A stretch of 64,000 nt of DNA from Chrysoporthe austroafricana (taxonomy: Eukaryota; Ascomycota; Sordariomycetes; Diaporthales; Cryphonectriaceae), in NCBI GenBank assembly GCA_001051155.2, contig JYIP02000009.1:682001-746000 (forward strand), written 5' to 3'. Shown in pieces: positions 35,891 through 46,603 of this stretch. The position numbers and the translations under genes were made by a program. The stretch's first letter is position 1; each line of letters begins with the position of its first letter. The notes below the pieces were generated by a model that saw nothing but the letters and a program-made list of their open reading frames with translations, was not told the DNA's origin and did not search any database.

Positions 35891-36418
35891 TTCGTATGCG
35901 GATGTGTGAAAGTGCGTGTATGTGCGTGCGTGTGTGGCAGGTTTTATAGGTCGTCGAAAGGCTTCAAGCGCAGCGAAGAGGGGCTCCTGAGCATTAAATG
36001 ATATGGAGACATAGACTCGGGGATCGATGTATATAAGAAATGTGGAGACCTTATGGTTGAGCAAGACGGGGAAATTTTTAGACGGAGCAGAGGGTCATGC
36101 GTGCATGTGCGTGAATCAGCAGCAAACTCCCCAATCCCGATTTAGAAACTGAGGGAACGGGAGGAACTGGAAGAGGGCGGCCAAGTCTTACGGCCTGACG
36201 GGGCGTGGAACGCTGTTGATGTCACGTCCCTCATCAATCGGGCGTGGCGGTACGTGGGATTCTTACTCCGCCGTACCATGTAAAGATCTCACCATGGGGT
36301 CCTTGCTTTGAACTTGGTTTGATAGGCTGCTCTGGCGATGCAAACAAAGCTCATCCGAAGTCCCTGAGCCGAATACCTCTTGTATCCGGATCAAGGGGGA
36401 AGAGGAGAGACGACATCC
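35891..36418. other. Intergenic spacer
   Basis: Promoter side of the small Cys-tail gene and 3' flank of the acidic-protein gene, both on the minus strand. GT-rich low complexity near 35905-35935; nothing else seen. Confidence 0.6.
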
Positions 36419-37870
36419 TCAAGCATCCTCGTCTTCTTCCTCTGACGTTTCGCCTTCAGTTTCTTGTTCTGTCTCTTCCTCTTCATCTTCTGCCTGGTCC
36501 TCATCAGCCTCGCCTTCTTCACCCTGATCTAGTCCTCCCTCGTCCTTCGACGCTTCGTCTTCCGACTCCTCGCATTCCGACTCTTCGTCTTCCGATTCCT
36601 CTTCCCCGCTTTCCAAATTGTCGCCGGCCTTCGAATCGACGGTCTTGAGGATCTCCATCAGCGTTGCCTCGGGTAGTTTCTGCTCTCGTGCCTCCCTGAT
36701 GAGTTTCTTCATGTCCTTCACCCACTGACCCCTCTGCTCCCGCCGCAACTTATCCGCGTCGCTGAACGTGATCGGCGCCATGGCCTTCTTAAAGTTTTTC
36801 AGCAGTGCGCCGAACCAGTGCTCCCTGAGGTTCCTGCCAAGCTCGCTCGTGTCCGTGACGACAGCCCCCACGATCTGCCTCATCGCGACGAGGGCGTTCC
36901 TCCGCGTCCCATACGAGACGCGGTCTCCCTTCATCTCCTTGATAAGCTGCTTCTGCATCCACTTCAGGTTGTCCCGCACGTCCACTGCCTTGTTGTACCA
37001 GAAAGACGCCTCCTTCCTCAGCGAGGCGCGCGAGTACTTGGGGGCGCGGTTCGGGTCCTTCTCCTGCTCGTACCTGCCCGTCCACCCGAGCTCCTCCTCC
37101 GCTTTGCGGACGAGGTGCGTGAAGTCCTTGTCCTGCTCGGGCGTGACCACCGTAGCCGCGAGCGTCTTCGCCCTCCTCTCGCGCGACCTCACGGCCCTGG
37201 CCTCCTTCTCTGCTCTCCGCGTGGCAGCGAGCTCGGCCCGCTCCTTCTGCTTCTCCTTGTCGACGGCCGCCTTGGGCCTGGCCGGCCCGGAGGGCTGTCC
37301 GCTGCTGCTATGTGCCGCAGGGCTGGCATCGCCCGTGAGGTCTATGGGCTGAAAGCGCCCCGACACGCCGGCCTCGGCGGCGGCAGCCTGGGTCGCGGAC
37401 GCGGCGTCGGTGTACTCCCTGGCGCGTTCGTGCTGGGTCGCAAGGCGCTGGCGTGCAAGCCGCGCGAACCTGTCGAGCATCTGCCCGACGTCCGCATGAG
37501 CGGCAGCGGAGTAGGCCAGGATGGCGTAGAGGTCGTGAGGGGTCTGGCTTGTCGGGTCGAGGATCTCAAGGGCCTCGTGTAGAGACATGGTCATATTCTC
37601 GGGGTGGGACATGGGGCCCCATCCTGGGGGCACAGATGACAGAGGCTGCGGCGGTGATTCCATCACAGCTTCTGGGACTGCCGATACGACCACCGGTGAG
37701 AATTCATCGAGAGGCTGTGGTACATGTTGTTGTTGATGCAGGCCTTGAGGCTGTGACTGCGAAGGGGTATGGAGAAGTGAGTGAGCCCCGTTCGGGAGAT
37801 GACAGTGAGATTGCGATGAGGACCCCGCGTCTATCCGCGGCCGCTTGCTTGGGCTTAAAATCGATGCCAT
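36419..37870 (-). CDS. Hypothetical nuclear-type protein with acidic tail
   Basis: Single exon, 483 aa; not recognised as a named family. The N-terminus has a basic patch (SKRPR), then about 100 Gln/Pro/Ser-rich residues. A helical stretch at ~95-160 (MTMSLHEALEILDP, AILAYSAAAHADVGQML) is followed by a Lys/Arg/Glu-rich coiled segment (EKQKERAELAATRRAEKEA). A better-structured middle part at ~245-410 (EEELGWTGRYEQEKDPNRAP, NLREHWFGALLKNFKKAM) precedes a C-terminal run of about 65 mostly Glu/Asp residues. The acidic tail and basic patches suggest a nuclear, chromatin- or histone-binding protein; this is inference only. The Glu/Asp codons form an imperfect DNA repeat (36420-36610). Confidence 0.75.
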   Translation of the reverse strand: MASILSPSKRPRIDAGSSSQSHCHLPNGAHSLLHTPSQSQPQGLHQQQHVPQPLDEFSPVVVSAVPEAVMESPPQPLSSVPPGWGPMSHPENMTMSLHEALEILDPTSQTPHDLYAILAYSAAAHADVGQMLDRFARLARQRLATQHERAREYTDAASATQAAAAEAGVSGRFQPIDLTGDASPAAHSSSGQPSGPARPKAAVDKEKQKERAELAATRRAEKEARAVRSRERRAKTLAATVVTPEQDKDFTHLVRKAEEELGWTGRYEQEKDPNRAPKYSRASLRKEASFWYNKAVDVRDNLKWMQKQLIKEMKGDRVSYGTRRNALVAMRQIVGAVVTDTSELGRNLREHWFGALLKNFKKAMAPITFSDADKLRREQRGQWVKDMKKLIREAREQKLPEATLMEILKTVDSKAGDNLESGEEESEDEESECEESEDEASKDEGGLDQGEEGEADEDQAEDEEEETEQETEGETSEEEDEDA

Positions 37871-38872
37871 GACATAGATCGCTCAAGCCTCTGTGAGGGT
37901 GAAAATGGTGAATCGCCAACCTGGATGTCTAAATGACTTAGACCAGGGCCTTGCGGCATATGCTTGCAAACACAAGGCGAATTTGCAAAGGGGCTGTCGT
38001 TGAGACGGGGTGGACGGTTGCTCGGTTTAGCTGCCGTGGTCTGTGCTCGGATCGGCGAAAACGGCGGAGGGCAGCCCTTTATCTCATCCCCAAGACCAAA
38101 AGCTGCAGCTGTCGAGAGGACCAAACTGGCAACCGAAGCGATACACCTGATCGGAAATCCCACCCACCTCAATCATCGTATCCTCGACCCTCCAAGTTTG
38201 TCCTGAACATTGTCTCAAAAAAGCAAACTCTCGAGCTGAGCAGGCTGTGCAAGAGTCAAAACACCGACTGTAACGGAGTCAGGTAAGAGCCAGCTGGCAC
38301 GCCTTGTTTGGCACGACTTGTTGGGCACGACTTAAGCTTATTTTTATCCTTGTAGCGGACGAGTATACGAGTTCCCTTCTAGCTGCGCGACGTGCCATAC
38401 GCGGAAGGCGGATGAGAAGGGGGGTCTTTACCAGCAGTTGCTCAGCGATGAGACCAGGGACCAGCCCGCCAAGATGTACGGCAACGGTCTGTCCTGAAAA
38501 AGATTAGATCAATGAGATAATTGAATCATTTCAGCTCGATACTTGCATGGCTTGGCGTCAAGTCTGCGAACATCTCGTTTTCCCAACCTTCCACCATGCA
38601 GCAAGCCACAGGATCCGTATTCCTGAAGTTATTTGCCCAGAACCGTGAGTCCGCCTAAGTTCAATGATCACGAAGCCAGCCCACCATCGAGAATTCTCAC
38701 TTGACGAGACCAAAGTCTTCATGCCAGAACGCCGTTTCCAATGAACAACCCGAGCCGTGTCCGATAGCCCAGGAACCCCCCCTTCTCCCCGACCCGGGGA
38801 AACCGGAACGCCTATACCAGCCCATTACAGAACGCCATCACACATTCTATGTGTCCTTCTCGTTTCCGTCTC
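37871..38872. other. Intergenic spacer with 14-bp repeat
   Basis: 5' flank of the acidic-protein gene, then a short tandem repeat (38296-38333) and the 3' flank of the cysteine-rich gene. No further gene seen. Confidence 0.55.
38296..38333. repeat. 14-bp tandem repeat, about 2.7 copies
   Basis: GGCACG(C/A)CTTGTT(T/G) occurs twice, followed by a partial third copy (GGCACGACTT). Intergenic; no known role. Confidence 0.75.
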
Positions 38873-39175
38873 TTAACATTGCATGTCGCAATCGCACGAA
38901 TCACACTGGCAATTGTCGCAGCCCAAGCAACAGTTGTCGCAACCCAAGCAGCAGCCGCCACAGTCACACGGGTCGCACGCAGCACAGTCCAGACTGCAAC
39001 CTGGACAGCACCAGGCAGTATCCATGCCCCCGCCCATTCCGGCTGAGTAGCCCATCACATTGGGTCTCATCGGGTATTCCATCCCGGGTGACGGACTTGG
39101 TTGGGTTTCGACAGAGTTCGCGAGGTCAGGGCTCGAGGCGCCCCCGCCGCCGAATCCGAGATATTGCAGAAACAT
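38873..39175 (-). CDS. Cysteine-rich, metallothionein-like small protein
   Basis: Single exon, 100 aa. The first half is Gly/Pro/Met-rich (MFLQYLGFGGGGASS, MGYSAGMGGG). The last ~46 residues hold 18 cysteines in C-C, C-x-C and C-x2-C spacings, for example CDPCDCGGCC, CLGCDNC twice, CQCDSCDC. There is no signal peptide or long hydrophobic segment. Cys-Asp-rich arrays like this bind soft metals (Zn, Cu, Cd) in metallothioneins; a membrane-linked cysteine-rich role cannot be excluded. The two CCLGCDN units come from a 21-bp tandem duplication (about 38916-38957), so the array has grown by repeat expansion. I do not recognise it as a described metallothionein. Confidence 0.65.
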   Translation of the reverse strand: MFLQYLGFGGGGASSPDLANSVETQPSPSPGMEYPMRPNVMGYSAGMGGGMDTAWCCPGCSLDCAACDPCDCGGCCLGCDNCCLGCDNCQCDSCDCDMQC

Positions 39176-42119
39176 CGCGCAGAGGGGATTATTGATAATG
39201 CGTGATGTATTAGATAGTCGTAGTAATTGGATTTGAAGTTATCTCTCGGATTGGATTTGTTTGTTTTGTTTTGATTCCCAGAATTGAAAGACCCTCCAGT
39301 GCAGGAAGACACATCGAGCTGGCAGCAATAATTACGACGAATATGACGGTTCTCGCATTCGAACTTAGAAAGCCGGAATAGGGACAACACAGTCATCTAA
39401 AGGCTCTCGCTACTATTTGAACCCTCTGCGCTCCCACTCAATGGGACACCCGTCCGTGTGTACCAGGCGCAGAGTGTGGGAGCCCCCCTTTTTCTGGCCG
39501 GAAAAATTGGCCCAGGTATAAGCGGGAAGGAGTCTGCACCGCCGCATCTGGATCAAATTGGTCCCGACTGAGCCCCCATAGTGGACCAAAACGGAAATCA
39601 GGACGGGGCCCAGCGAAATTTAAGCGCCTAGTCATCACCGACGAAACGTGGCGAAGGTTAAAACCCAGCCCTATAGAGGATCTAATCTCGTTGATATTCC
39701 TTGTCTAGCTGGCTGTTGAGACTATTTTGACTACCCCGGCCCGGGCCGCGACGCAGACGTGCCAGGCTGCCAGTTGTGCCAGGCACACTATGTAAATTGC
39801 TGGAATAAAATTATCGCGGATGCGCGACACCAACTCACACAATTTAACGGATCTAATGGGAAATGGACAGAGAGCGCCTAGGTAGCGAGCATTGGTCAAC
39901 TCGCGTCGAGTCAGTCGAAATATCCAGAGACCGGAAAGTTAAATGTAGGTAAATAGACAGAAGAATTGTTATGTGGCGAAGCAAGGCATATCGGCGTGTA
40001 ATTAATTAATCATCTCTGCCTCTACATACGCTGGCTGACCACCTCGCAGTACAGGATCGTAACCACCCACCACCGTAAACCTCGCAAGAACGCTGCTCAC
40101 ACGCGCACTCTTGATATGCAAAAAACCCAAACCACTCCCCTTGTCACCCCAGACTTACCAACCATCCAACGTATGAACGCTTCAGGCGTGTCTCAACCCT
40201 GCTTTAATTAATGGGGAAATCTGGTGAAGGCGGGGGATGAGCCATGTATACTCCATCATTGCAACGTCCGATCCCTGGAGTGCGACTTTACCTCGTCAAG
40301 CCGACAGATAAAGCAGCATGAGTGGGACCTTTGTGCCCATCTGCCGCCGAGGGCCCGCAACAGCTGTAGATGCGTTGGACTTCAGAGGCGCCCAGAGCGC
40401 TCGTACGTATCAGTCTCAGAGGTCGGGTTCTTCCTCGGAAATCTGTCTTACCCATCCAGCATGCAGATGCGAGCCTGACTCTGCCTCGCAGCTGGACCCC
40501 GAGCTCCACCAGACTACGGTACTATGCTTACTGAGTCTAATCGCCTCTCCCCACATAACTTGTCATTTAGCACAAGATGATCCGAGGCTTGACTGCGGGA
40601 CCTTTGTGGAGTCTGACTCGTTGAATCGGTAGGACAGAATGCTTTGAGCGGGATATGCCCTTGCGTTTACCAAAACGAGAGCATCAAAGGCCTTGCCGCC
40701 GGCCTTCGCTACAACAATCCGAGGACCCATCCAGAAGCGGCCATCAAGACCACAGGAATGAGCCGCGGGGGCCGAGGAACACAATGATTCTGCCTCTCAG
40801 ATCGAATAAGCCTGGCTGCGGAAGACATGACGTCTCTTCGTGAACCTACATAAGTACATTGACGATGCTGCTGGCCTTCAACAGTACCTCTAGAAGCTCA
40901 GTCCTCCGGAGACCACCGATGTTCGTCTAACGATTCGTCTAATAGTGTCACATACATTCGCCTTGTGGAGGTAGCAAGTTCAGCATCATATCAGGACGCC
41001 GTGCTACCTCAACTTCGACCACCCTTCTCTCTTGCAAAGACCCAGAAACTATCTTAATCTAGGGATCATTGGCGACTTTGTCTCCGCCATTATACGCTGC
41101 AGAGCTTCAACTAGAAACTAACATAGCTAGGTATCGTATGCAGGTCGCTGGAGTAGGCCTAGACAACAGTGCTGTCGAGCCCACCTCCAGTGCGCCTCTG
41201 ACTCCCGGCACATACCACCCGCAAAACCGGTGTGAGGCTTCTGAGTCAATGGAACGCATGGCAGACCCCCTAAGGAGGAGATGCCCTCGGGTCTCGCACT
41301 TGATGGTAGCTTCGTGACCAGTAGTTGTAAATGACATATCACATCTTGTCTCCCGTCATCTTGAACTGCCTCGAACACCTCGCGTTCTGCCTCGCTTCCT
41401 GCTAGGCGCCAACTCAATCCCTAGTTCGATCAGGGATCGTGATCTCATCTGACAATCGGTGGCCCAGAACTCTCGTCATAGTCATCAGAAGGACCCTCGA
41501 ATGTGCTAGGAGGTACAAGGCATCGAAATGACCACGTTTGTCATTGGTCACACATGCCACTCGATACTAAGCGGCTATTGTTCTCCATGCTTTGATACCA
41601 GTGATCATGAGATGTCCATCGGTTGGATATCCGGTCCCCTGCAGAGAACCGCTATATGTCATCTGTAGCACAAGAGATTGTTGATAAGAGATTACAAGGT
41701 CACGAACAGATGCTAATTACCTACGATCCAGACCATTCTTTGCTTTCGACGGGGATCTACAGTTGGTCCGCATTGAGAGCAAAGAGTGGAGCGAGAGTTT
41801 AACATTGGGACCGGTAGCATTGCTGTCACATTGCGACCCTGTCTAAAGTGTACAGTAGGGAGATACCGAGAAGCCTCAGCGTAAAGTCCCTGAAACTTGT
41901 TGTCATCTCAGCCTTAGTTGACAATCCGGACGCATTCGCATTTTCACCACCAGAGAATATAGCCACATCTTCGCTTAGGATTCAGTCACCGCCACCCAGC
42001 TGATAACACGACTTAATCTCCACCTAATGAACAGCATTCAACTACTTTTCTCTTGCTGAGAGGTCGACTGATGATCTCAGGTACCCTTGATTCTCCTGAT
42101 AGTGCCTTCTCGGCCTGTG
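39176..42119. other. 3-kb gene-free stretch
   Basis: It begins with the 5' flank of the cysteine-rich gene. Only short overlapping frames without motifs follow (40224-40632 and 41069-41417 are the longest clusters). TTAATTAA-type AT motifs recur at about 40001-40008 and 40204-40211. No gene, tRNA or transposon recognised. Confidence 0.5.
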
Positions 42120-44320
42120 TCAAATGCCACAGCCCGTCCCTCCTCGAAGCCTTTCGTTCCACCGAACACGGCTCGCTAACGGTGCTTCGTCACCGGCCAG
42201 GTCGGCTAGATTGAGCCGCTTATCCTTGTACAGACCCGGGTAGCTTGAGGAAGCCTTCAGACAGGGGCGGAATTCGAAACCTATATTGAGCTCTTCGGGG
42301 CTATTGGGCATTTTAGGCTCGTGATACTTGCTTGGTGGATTTGCGAACTCGACGCGCAAGCCCGGAGCCTTGGTACGCCGAGCTGCAGCGTTACCTTGAA
42401 ATATCTTGGATGGTTCTTCTTGTATGGGGCGATCTTGCTCAAAGGCTTGGTCAACCGGGCCAACCAAAGATTGAGGTACAGTTTCTTCAGTTTCCGGGGC
42501 AATCACGACATCTGTGCTTGTACGGCTAGCTAGCAGAGACAGTACCTTGCCAGTTCCATATCCTAGGTCAGAGGGTGTCCGTCCAAGTGCTGAATTGAAA
42601 CCTGACAGAGAGCCATCCTCGTCAGACACCTCGGGAATGCCTTCAGGCGTGAAGATCTCTGATAGACGACTGCTTGTTTTCCTCCGGCGATACTTTCTTA
42701 GGGCATGAAGTGCGCCTGTTATGTTGTCTGGTATGTTGTCTGATGGAGTACTCACCCCAGAAATAGGAGAGTTCAATGGTGTACCCAGGACACGTCGAGG
42801 AGTCATCGGTGTCTTGCTGGTGGTTGCCAACCTTGTCTTTGGTGTACCAACAATGTTCTCGCTTGAGACTAGGGGCTGCTCCGCCGGCGCATCCAAAGAA
42901 ACTGTACCTGGTGATTTCCCGCTGATAGTGGTTCCGAGCATCGAGTTGGATGCCGTCAGCACATCCGATGCTGCTTCAACTCGGTTCGCCAACTTGTCAA
43001 TTCCCGTGGCGGCAACCATCAAACTGAAGATATCTAAGGGTTCAACCGTACTCCGGCTCGGATCAACTCGCACTTGGCTGGGAGGAATAGCTTCCTTGCC
43101 AGAGTCAGGCGTATTGAAAAGTGGGCTTGATTCAGCAGAGGACCTGTATACGGGCGAGTGACGAGCACTTCGCCGCCTTTGTCGAGAGACTATAGAATCG
43201 CATGGCGTGTCGTGATGCGACGAACGGCTTTGGCTGTGGAGTTTTCGCGATATTCTGGAATTGCCAAGATGAAGGTTGGATCGATCCTCGAGTGGGGAAC
43301 TTCTGCATGAACATCGAGACTAGATGGCATATTAGTCTCATATTCTTCATCCTTACAAGACGTGATGAGAATAAGAGGATAGCGAGCGTCAGACGAAGCC
43401 AGATAATCACAGAAATAACTAACCCTAGACGCCGCCCGGGCTCGGGAGAAGACCCGATCTGGCTCGAGATCAGGGAACAGCACTCCCGAGCATTGAGATG
43501 AATCTTTGTGATGAGAATTCGTCCACGCGCCCAGTATTTCGGACGACATACTAGCTACAACATCCCCGTCTTTGGCCTGTGGCTGTTTCGCGCAGGAGAC
43601 TTCCGAAGTGTGCAGTCGCCTGCTTCGTCTGCTACCGCTCGACTTCCACTTGTCTTGACGCAGTGCTTCATCAATCGATTTAAGTCTTCGATCCAGCTCC
43701 TCTGATCCACAATACTCATGAGACGACCATGGTGTAGTTTGCGCAGAGCAAGTTCTCGCAAGGCGGCGTGAAGACACATCAGACGCTCGACCTGTGTGAC
43801 CATCAATGTCACCCTTTAGAGGTAGTCGGGTCCCGTGCGAATATGAGGGGGATTTGGCGAGATGGTCCGTTAAGGGATCGCTGCTGTGGATAGCCAGGCT
43901 CAGAGTCGAGACCATGTGCAGCGTGAGATCCGGCAGGCCGTGGCTACCCCCACGGTAGAGATCGACTGAGTGGTGGTTCTCTGAGAGTATGTGCTTAGAT
44001 GGAACAGTCATGCAGCCTCGTAAAAGCTGTATTGCTGCAAGACTAGCTAGTAGAGCGGCGTCGTCACTGTTGTCTCGGGGAGGCATCTGGGATTCCGACT
44101 TAGTGCGACGAGCAGGGTGTTGATGGCGACCATACAGAGGTGGCTCATTTCCAAAGCCATCCGATCTACGTAACGGCTGTCCACTGTGCCGATGGCAGTT
44201 TTGGTCATCGTTCCGCGGAGGGAAGGGCATGTCAACGATGGATGATCCTTGGTAGGAACAAACGGAGGCGGAAGATCCCTGGTCACAATTCGAGTCCATC
44301 CGTTGTAGGAGAGACGCCAT
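42120..44320 (-). CDS. Hypothetical Ser/Thr-Pro-rich protein
   Basis: Two exons (44320-43424 and 43319-42120) joined across a 104-nt intron give 698 aa. The donor is GTTAGT, the acceptor CTAG, and GACTAAT is a good branch site; phases agree and the second-exon frame stays open up to the acceptor. No domain is recognised. The protein is mostly disordered, rich in Ser, Arg, His and Pro. It has Arg/Ser stretches (SRQRRRSARHSPVY) and a cluster of SP/TP sites (TSKTPMTPRRVLGTPLNSPI) typical of proline-directed kinase targets. A more ordered hydrophobic segment follows the start (DDAALLASLAAIQLLRG), and the last 60 residues look conserved in style (GFEFRPCLKASSSYPGLYKD). Possible role: cell-cycle-phosphorylated scaffold or regulator, purely inferred. 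The ATG at 44320 was chosen because the upstream extension is hydrophobic, unlike the rest. Confidence 0.6.
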
Positions 44321-44725
44321 TGTATCGGATGGTGACGACCTTAAGGGTATGGATTGCTGCGTAGGTTTATTACCGTAGAAATAGTGAATTATCACTGTAT
44401 GTTGTATGAAGTAAGGTTGAGGATCAAACCAGGTGCAGGGTATTGTTGGTGAAGCGAAAAGAAACACAAAGAGCACAGGCATCGTGGATTGTTCTCATGG
44501 TCACTAGGACTCGATCCTTCCTCGATCGACCCTACAACGGTGTTACATGTTGCCAACTCCCGTGCTCTTTCCCGGTTCAGACTCCAGGACACATGGCTGT
44601 CGGATGCCGTGGCATCAAACCTCAAAGCTGCATAGCAGTAAACAAAGCGCCGGCCCACGGCATTGATATGATCCAAATCGTAAGAGTATAATCTATCATA
44701 TATATACCCGCGACGACCATCTCAG
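44321..44725. other. Intergenic spacer
   Basis: 5' flank of the Ser/Pro-rich gene and 3' flank of the acyl-CoA dehydrogenase fusion gene, both on the minus strand. Nothing else seen. Confidence 0.6.
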
Positions 44726-46603
44726 CTACAGTTTCATCCCACCCAACAACTTCGCCACCCTCATGCTCTGCCTCATACTCAGGTCCAGCATGATCTCCTC
44801 GCTGCCGCCGGGAATCGCATACGCCCTGACGTCCCGGTATAACCTCTCGATCTTGGCGCCCTGGCCGCCCCTCGAGTAGCTCAGCCCGCCAAAGATCTGG
44901 CTCGCCTCCCTTGCGCAGAACTCAAAGGTGACCGTAGACTGCGCCTTGAGCCCCGCGATCGGGCCGCCCAGCCGCAGCATGGCCTCCGTCTCGCCCATCT
45001 TCTCGCACTGGTAGATGAGGTTCTCAAGCCAGTTGTAGGACGCCTCGATCTGCCGCGCCATGTGGGCCAGCTTCATGCGGATCACGGGGTGCTCGATGAG
45101 CTTCTTGCCGAAGGTGCGCCGCTTGTTGGCGTACTTCACCGACTCTTCGAAGCAGACGCGGGAGAACCGCAGGCATTGGATGATGATACCCATGCGCTCG
45201 TGGTTGAAGTTGGTCATGATGACTATAGCTCTCGTCAGCAGGACGGTCCATGGGGGCGTGAAGTTGTGGGGGATGTACGTACCTCTGAAACCCTGGTTCT
45301 CCTTGCCCAGCAGGTTCTCGACAGGCACCTTGACATCCTCAAAGGTAATATACGTGGTGCCGCTGGACCACACACCCTGGCAGTCCATCCTCCTGGTCGA
45401 GACACCGCCATGCTCCCTCTCGATGAGCAACAAGCTCACACCATTCATGCCCGGACCACCAGTCCGCACCGCAGTGGTAAAGTAATCGCACCAGATACCA
45501 TTGGTAATCCACTTCTTCTCGCCGTTGACGATGTAATGCTTTCCATCCTCACTCAGCTTAGCCTCGCATGTCAGGTTGGCGACATCGGAACCAGCATCCG
45601 GCTCCGTGATGGCCAGGCAGATCCTCTTGTCACCATTGAGTATGCCGGGGAGGATCCTGTCCTTCAGGCTCTTCTTGCCAAACTTGACCAGCGGGGGGCA
45701 GCCGATGCCGAAGCCTCCGATGACGTTCCAGACGAAACCTCCCGAGCCGACGCGGGAGATCTCATCCGTGATCAGCATCTCGTGGAACAGGTCCCACTGC
45801 TCGGGCGGGACGGACTTGATCGTGTTGGAGACGTAGTCCTTCTGGTATGCAGTACCCAAGAGGCCGGCGAGGTAGCCCCGTCGGCCCATCTCCTTGTACA
45901 CCGCGGCCGGCACCTCCTTTTTCTCGTCCCACTCAGTGACGTTGGGTTCGATCTCGTTCTCGACCCATTCGCGAACCTCGGCGCGGAGTGCGGCGTGGGA
46001 CTCGTTGAAGTAGGGGGAGTGGAACTACAGCAGGCACTACCATCAGCATTGTGCTCCTTTGGCCAGGGCTACAGGCACCAAATCTTGTTGAGGAGAGCGG
46101 AGCAAACATACACCTTGATACCAATTTGGATCGGAGAAGGGGATCTGCTCGCCAAAGGGCTCCAGCGCCTCTGCCTCCTCCTTTCCCTTGGGAGTGGCGG
46201 GCGTCTTGGCAGGTGCCTTCTTGGGCGCAGCGACGGGCGTGGGCTCCGCGGCGGGCTTGGCCTCGACCTTGGCCTTGGACTCGAGACTGCCGATCTGCAG
46301 CTGGCCTTTGTACTTCTTCAAGATGCCCTCGTTGTGGTATTTCCAGAACTGCTTCGAGGCGTCCTTGCCGGCCACCCTCTGCAGGATCTTCTTGCCACCT
46401 GTTCCGGGGAAGGAGAACGGTCAGAGACAGGACACAAATGGAGGGGCCAGGACAGCTGGGATGAGTGGTGGATTAGCCTGCTGCTTACCTGGGTGGTCAT
46501 CCTGGAACTTGGTCAGGTCGTAGACATCCTCGTCCACGATGATCCAGAGGGAATCAGGCTTGTTATGTGACGAGACGTCGTTTGTGCTAAACGTCTTGGA
46601 CAT
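44726..46603 (-). CDS. Cytochrome b5-acyl-CoA dehydrogenase fusion
   Basis: Four exons (46603-46489, 46398-46112, 46024-45283, 45228-44726) give 548 aa; introns are 90, 87 and 54 nt. Residues ~1-85 form a cytochrome b5 domain: LWIIVDEDVYDLTKFQDDHP, then GGKKILQ, with the two haem histidines in DDHPGG and KYHNEG. An Ala/Pro/Lys linker (AAEPTPVAAPKKAPAKTPAT) follows. From ~135 on it is an acyl-CoA dehydrogenase: AITEPDAGSDVANL, GEKKWITNG, TNFNHERMG, RRTFGKKLIEHPV, QIFGGLSYSRGGQGAKIERL and the end PGGSEEIMLDLSMRQ. The GGSEEI segment is where some ACADs carry their catalytic Glu. No mitochondrial presequence or PTS1 is seen (end GGMKL). Role: FAD-dependent dehydrogenation of an acyl-CoA, with the fused b5 probably passing electrons. 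Such fusions occur in fungi; the substrate is unknown. Confidence 0.92.

Noticed and set aside
45062..46570. 502-codon plus-strand frame opposite the b5-ACAD gene
   Set aside because: Shadow frame with Leu/Arg/Gly-rich composition and no domain; it also crosses the introns of the real gene.
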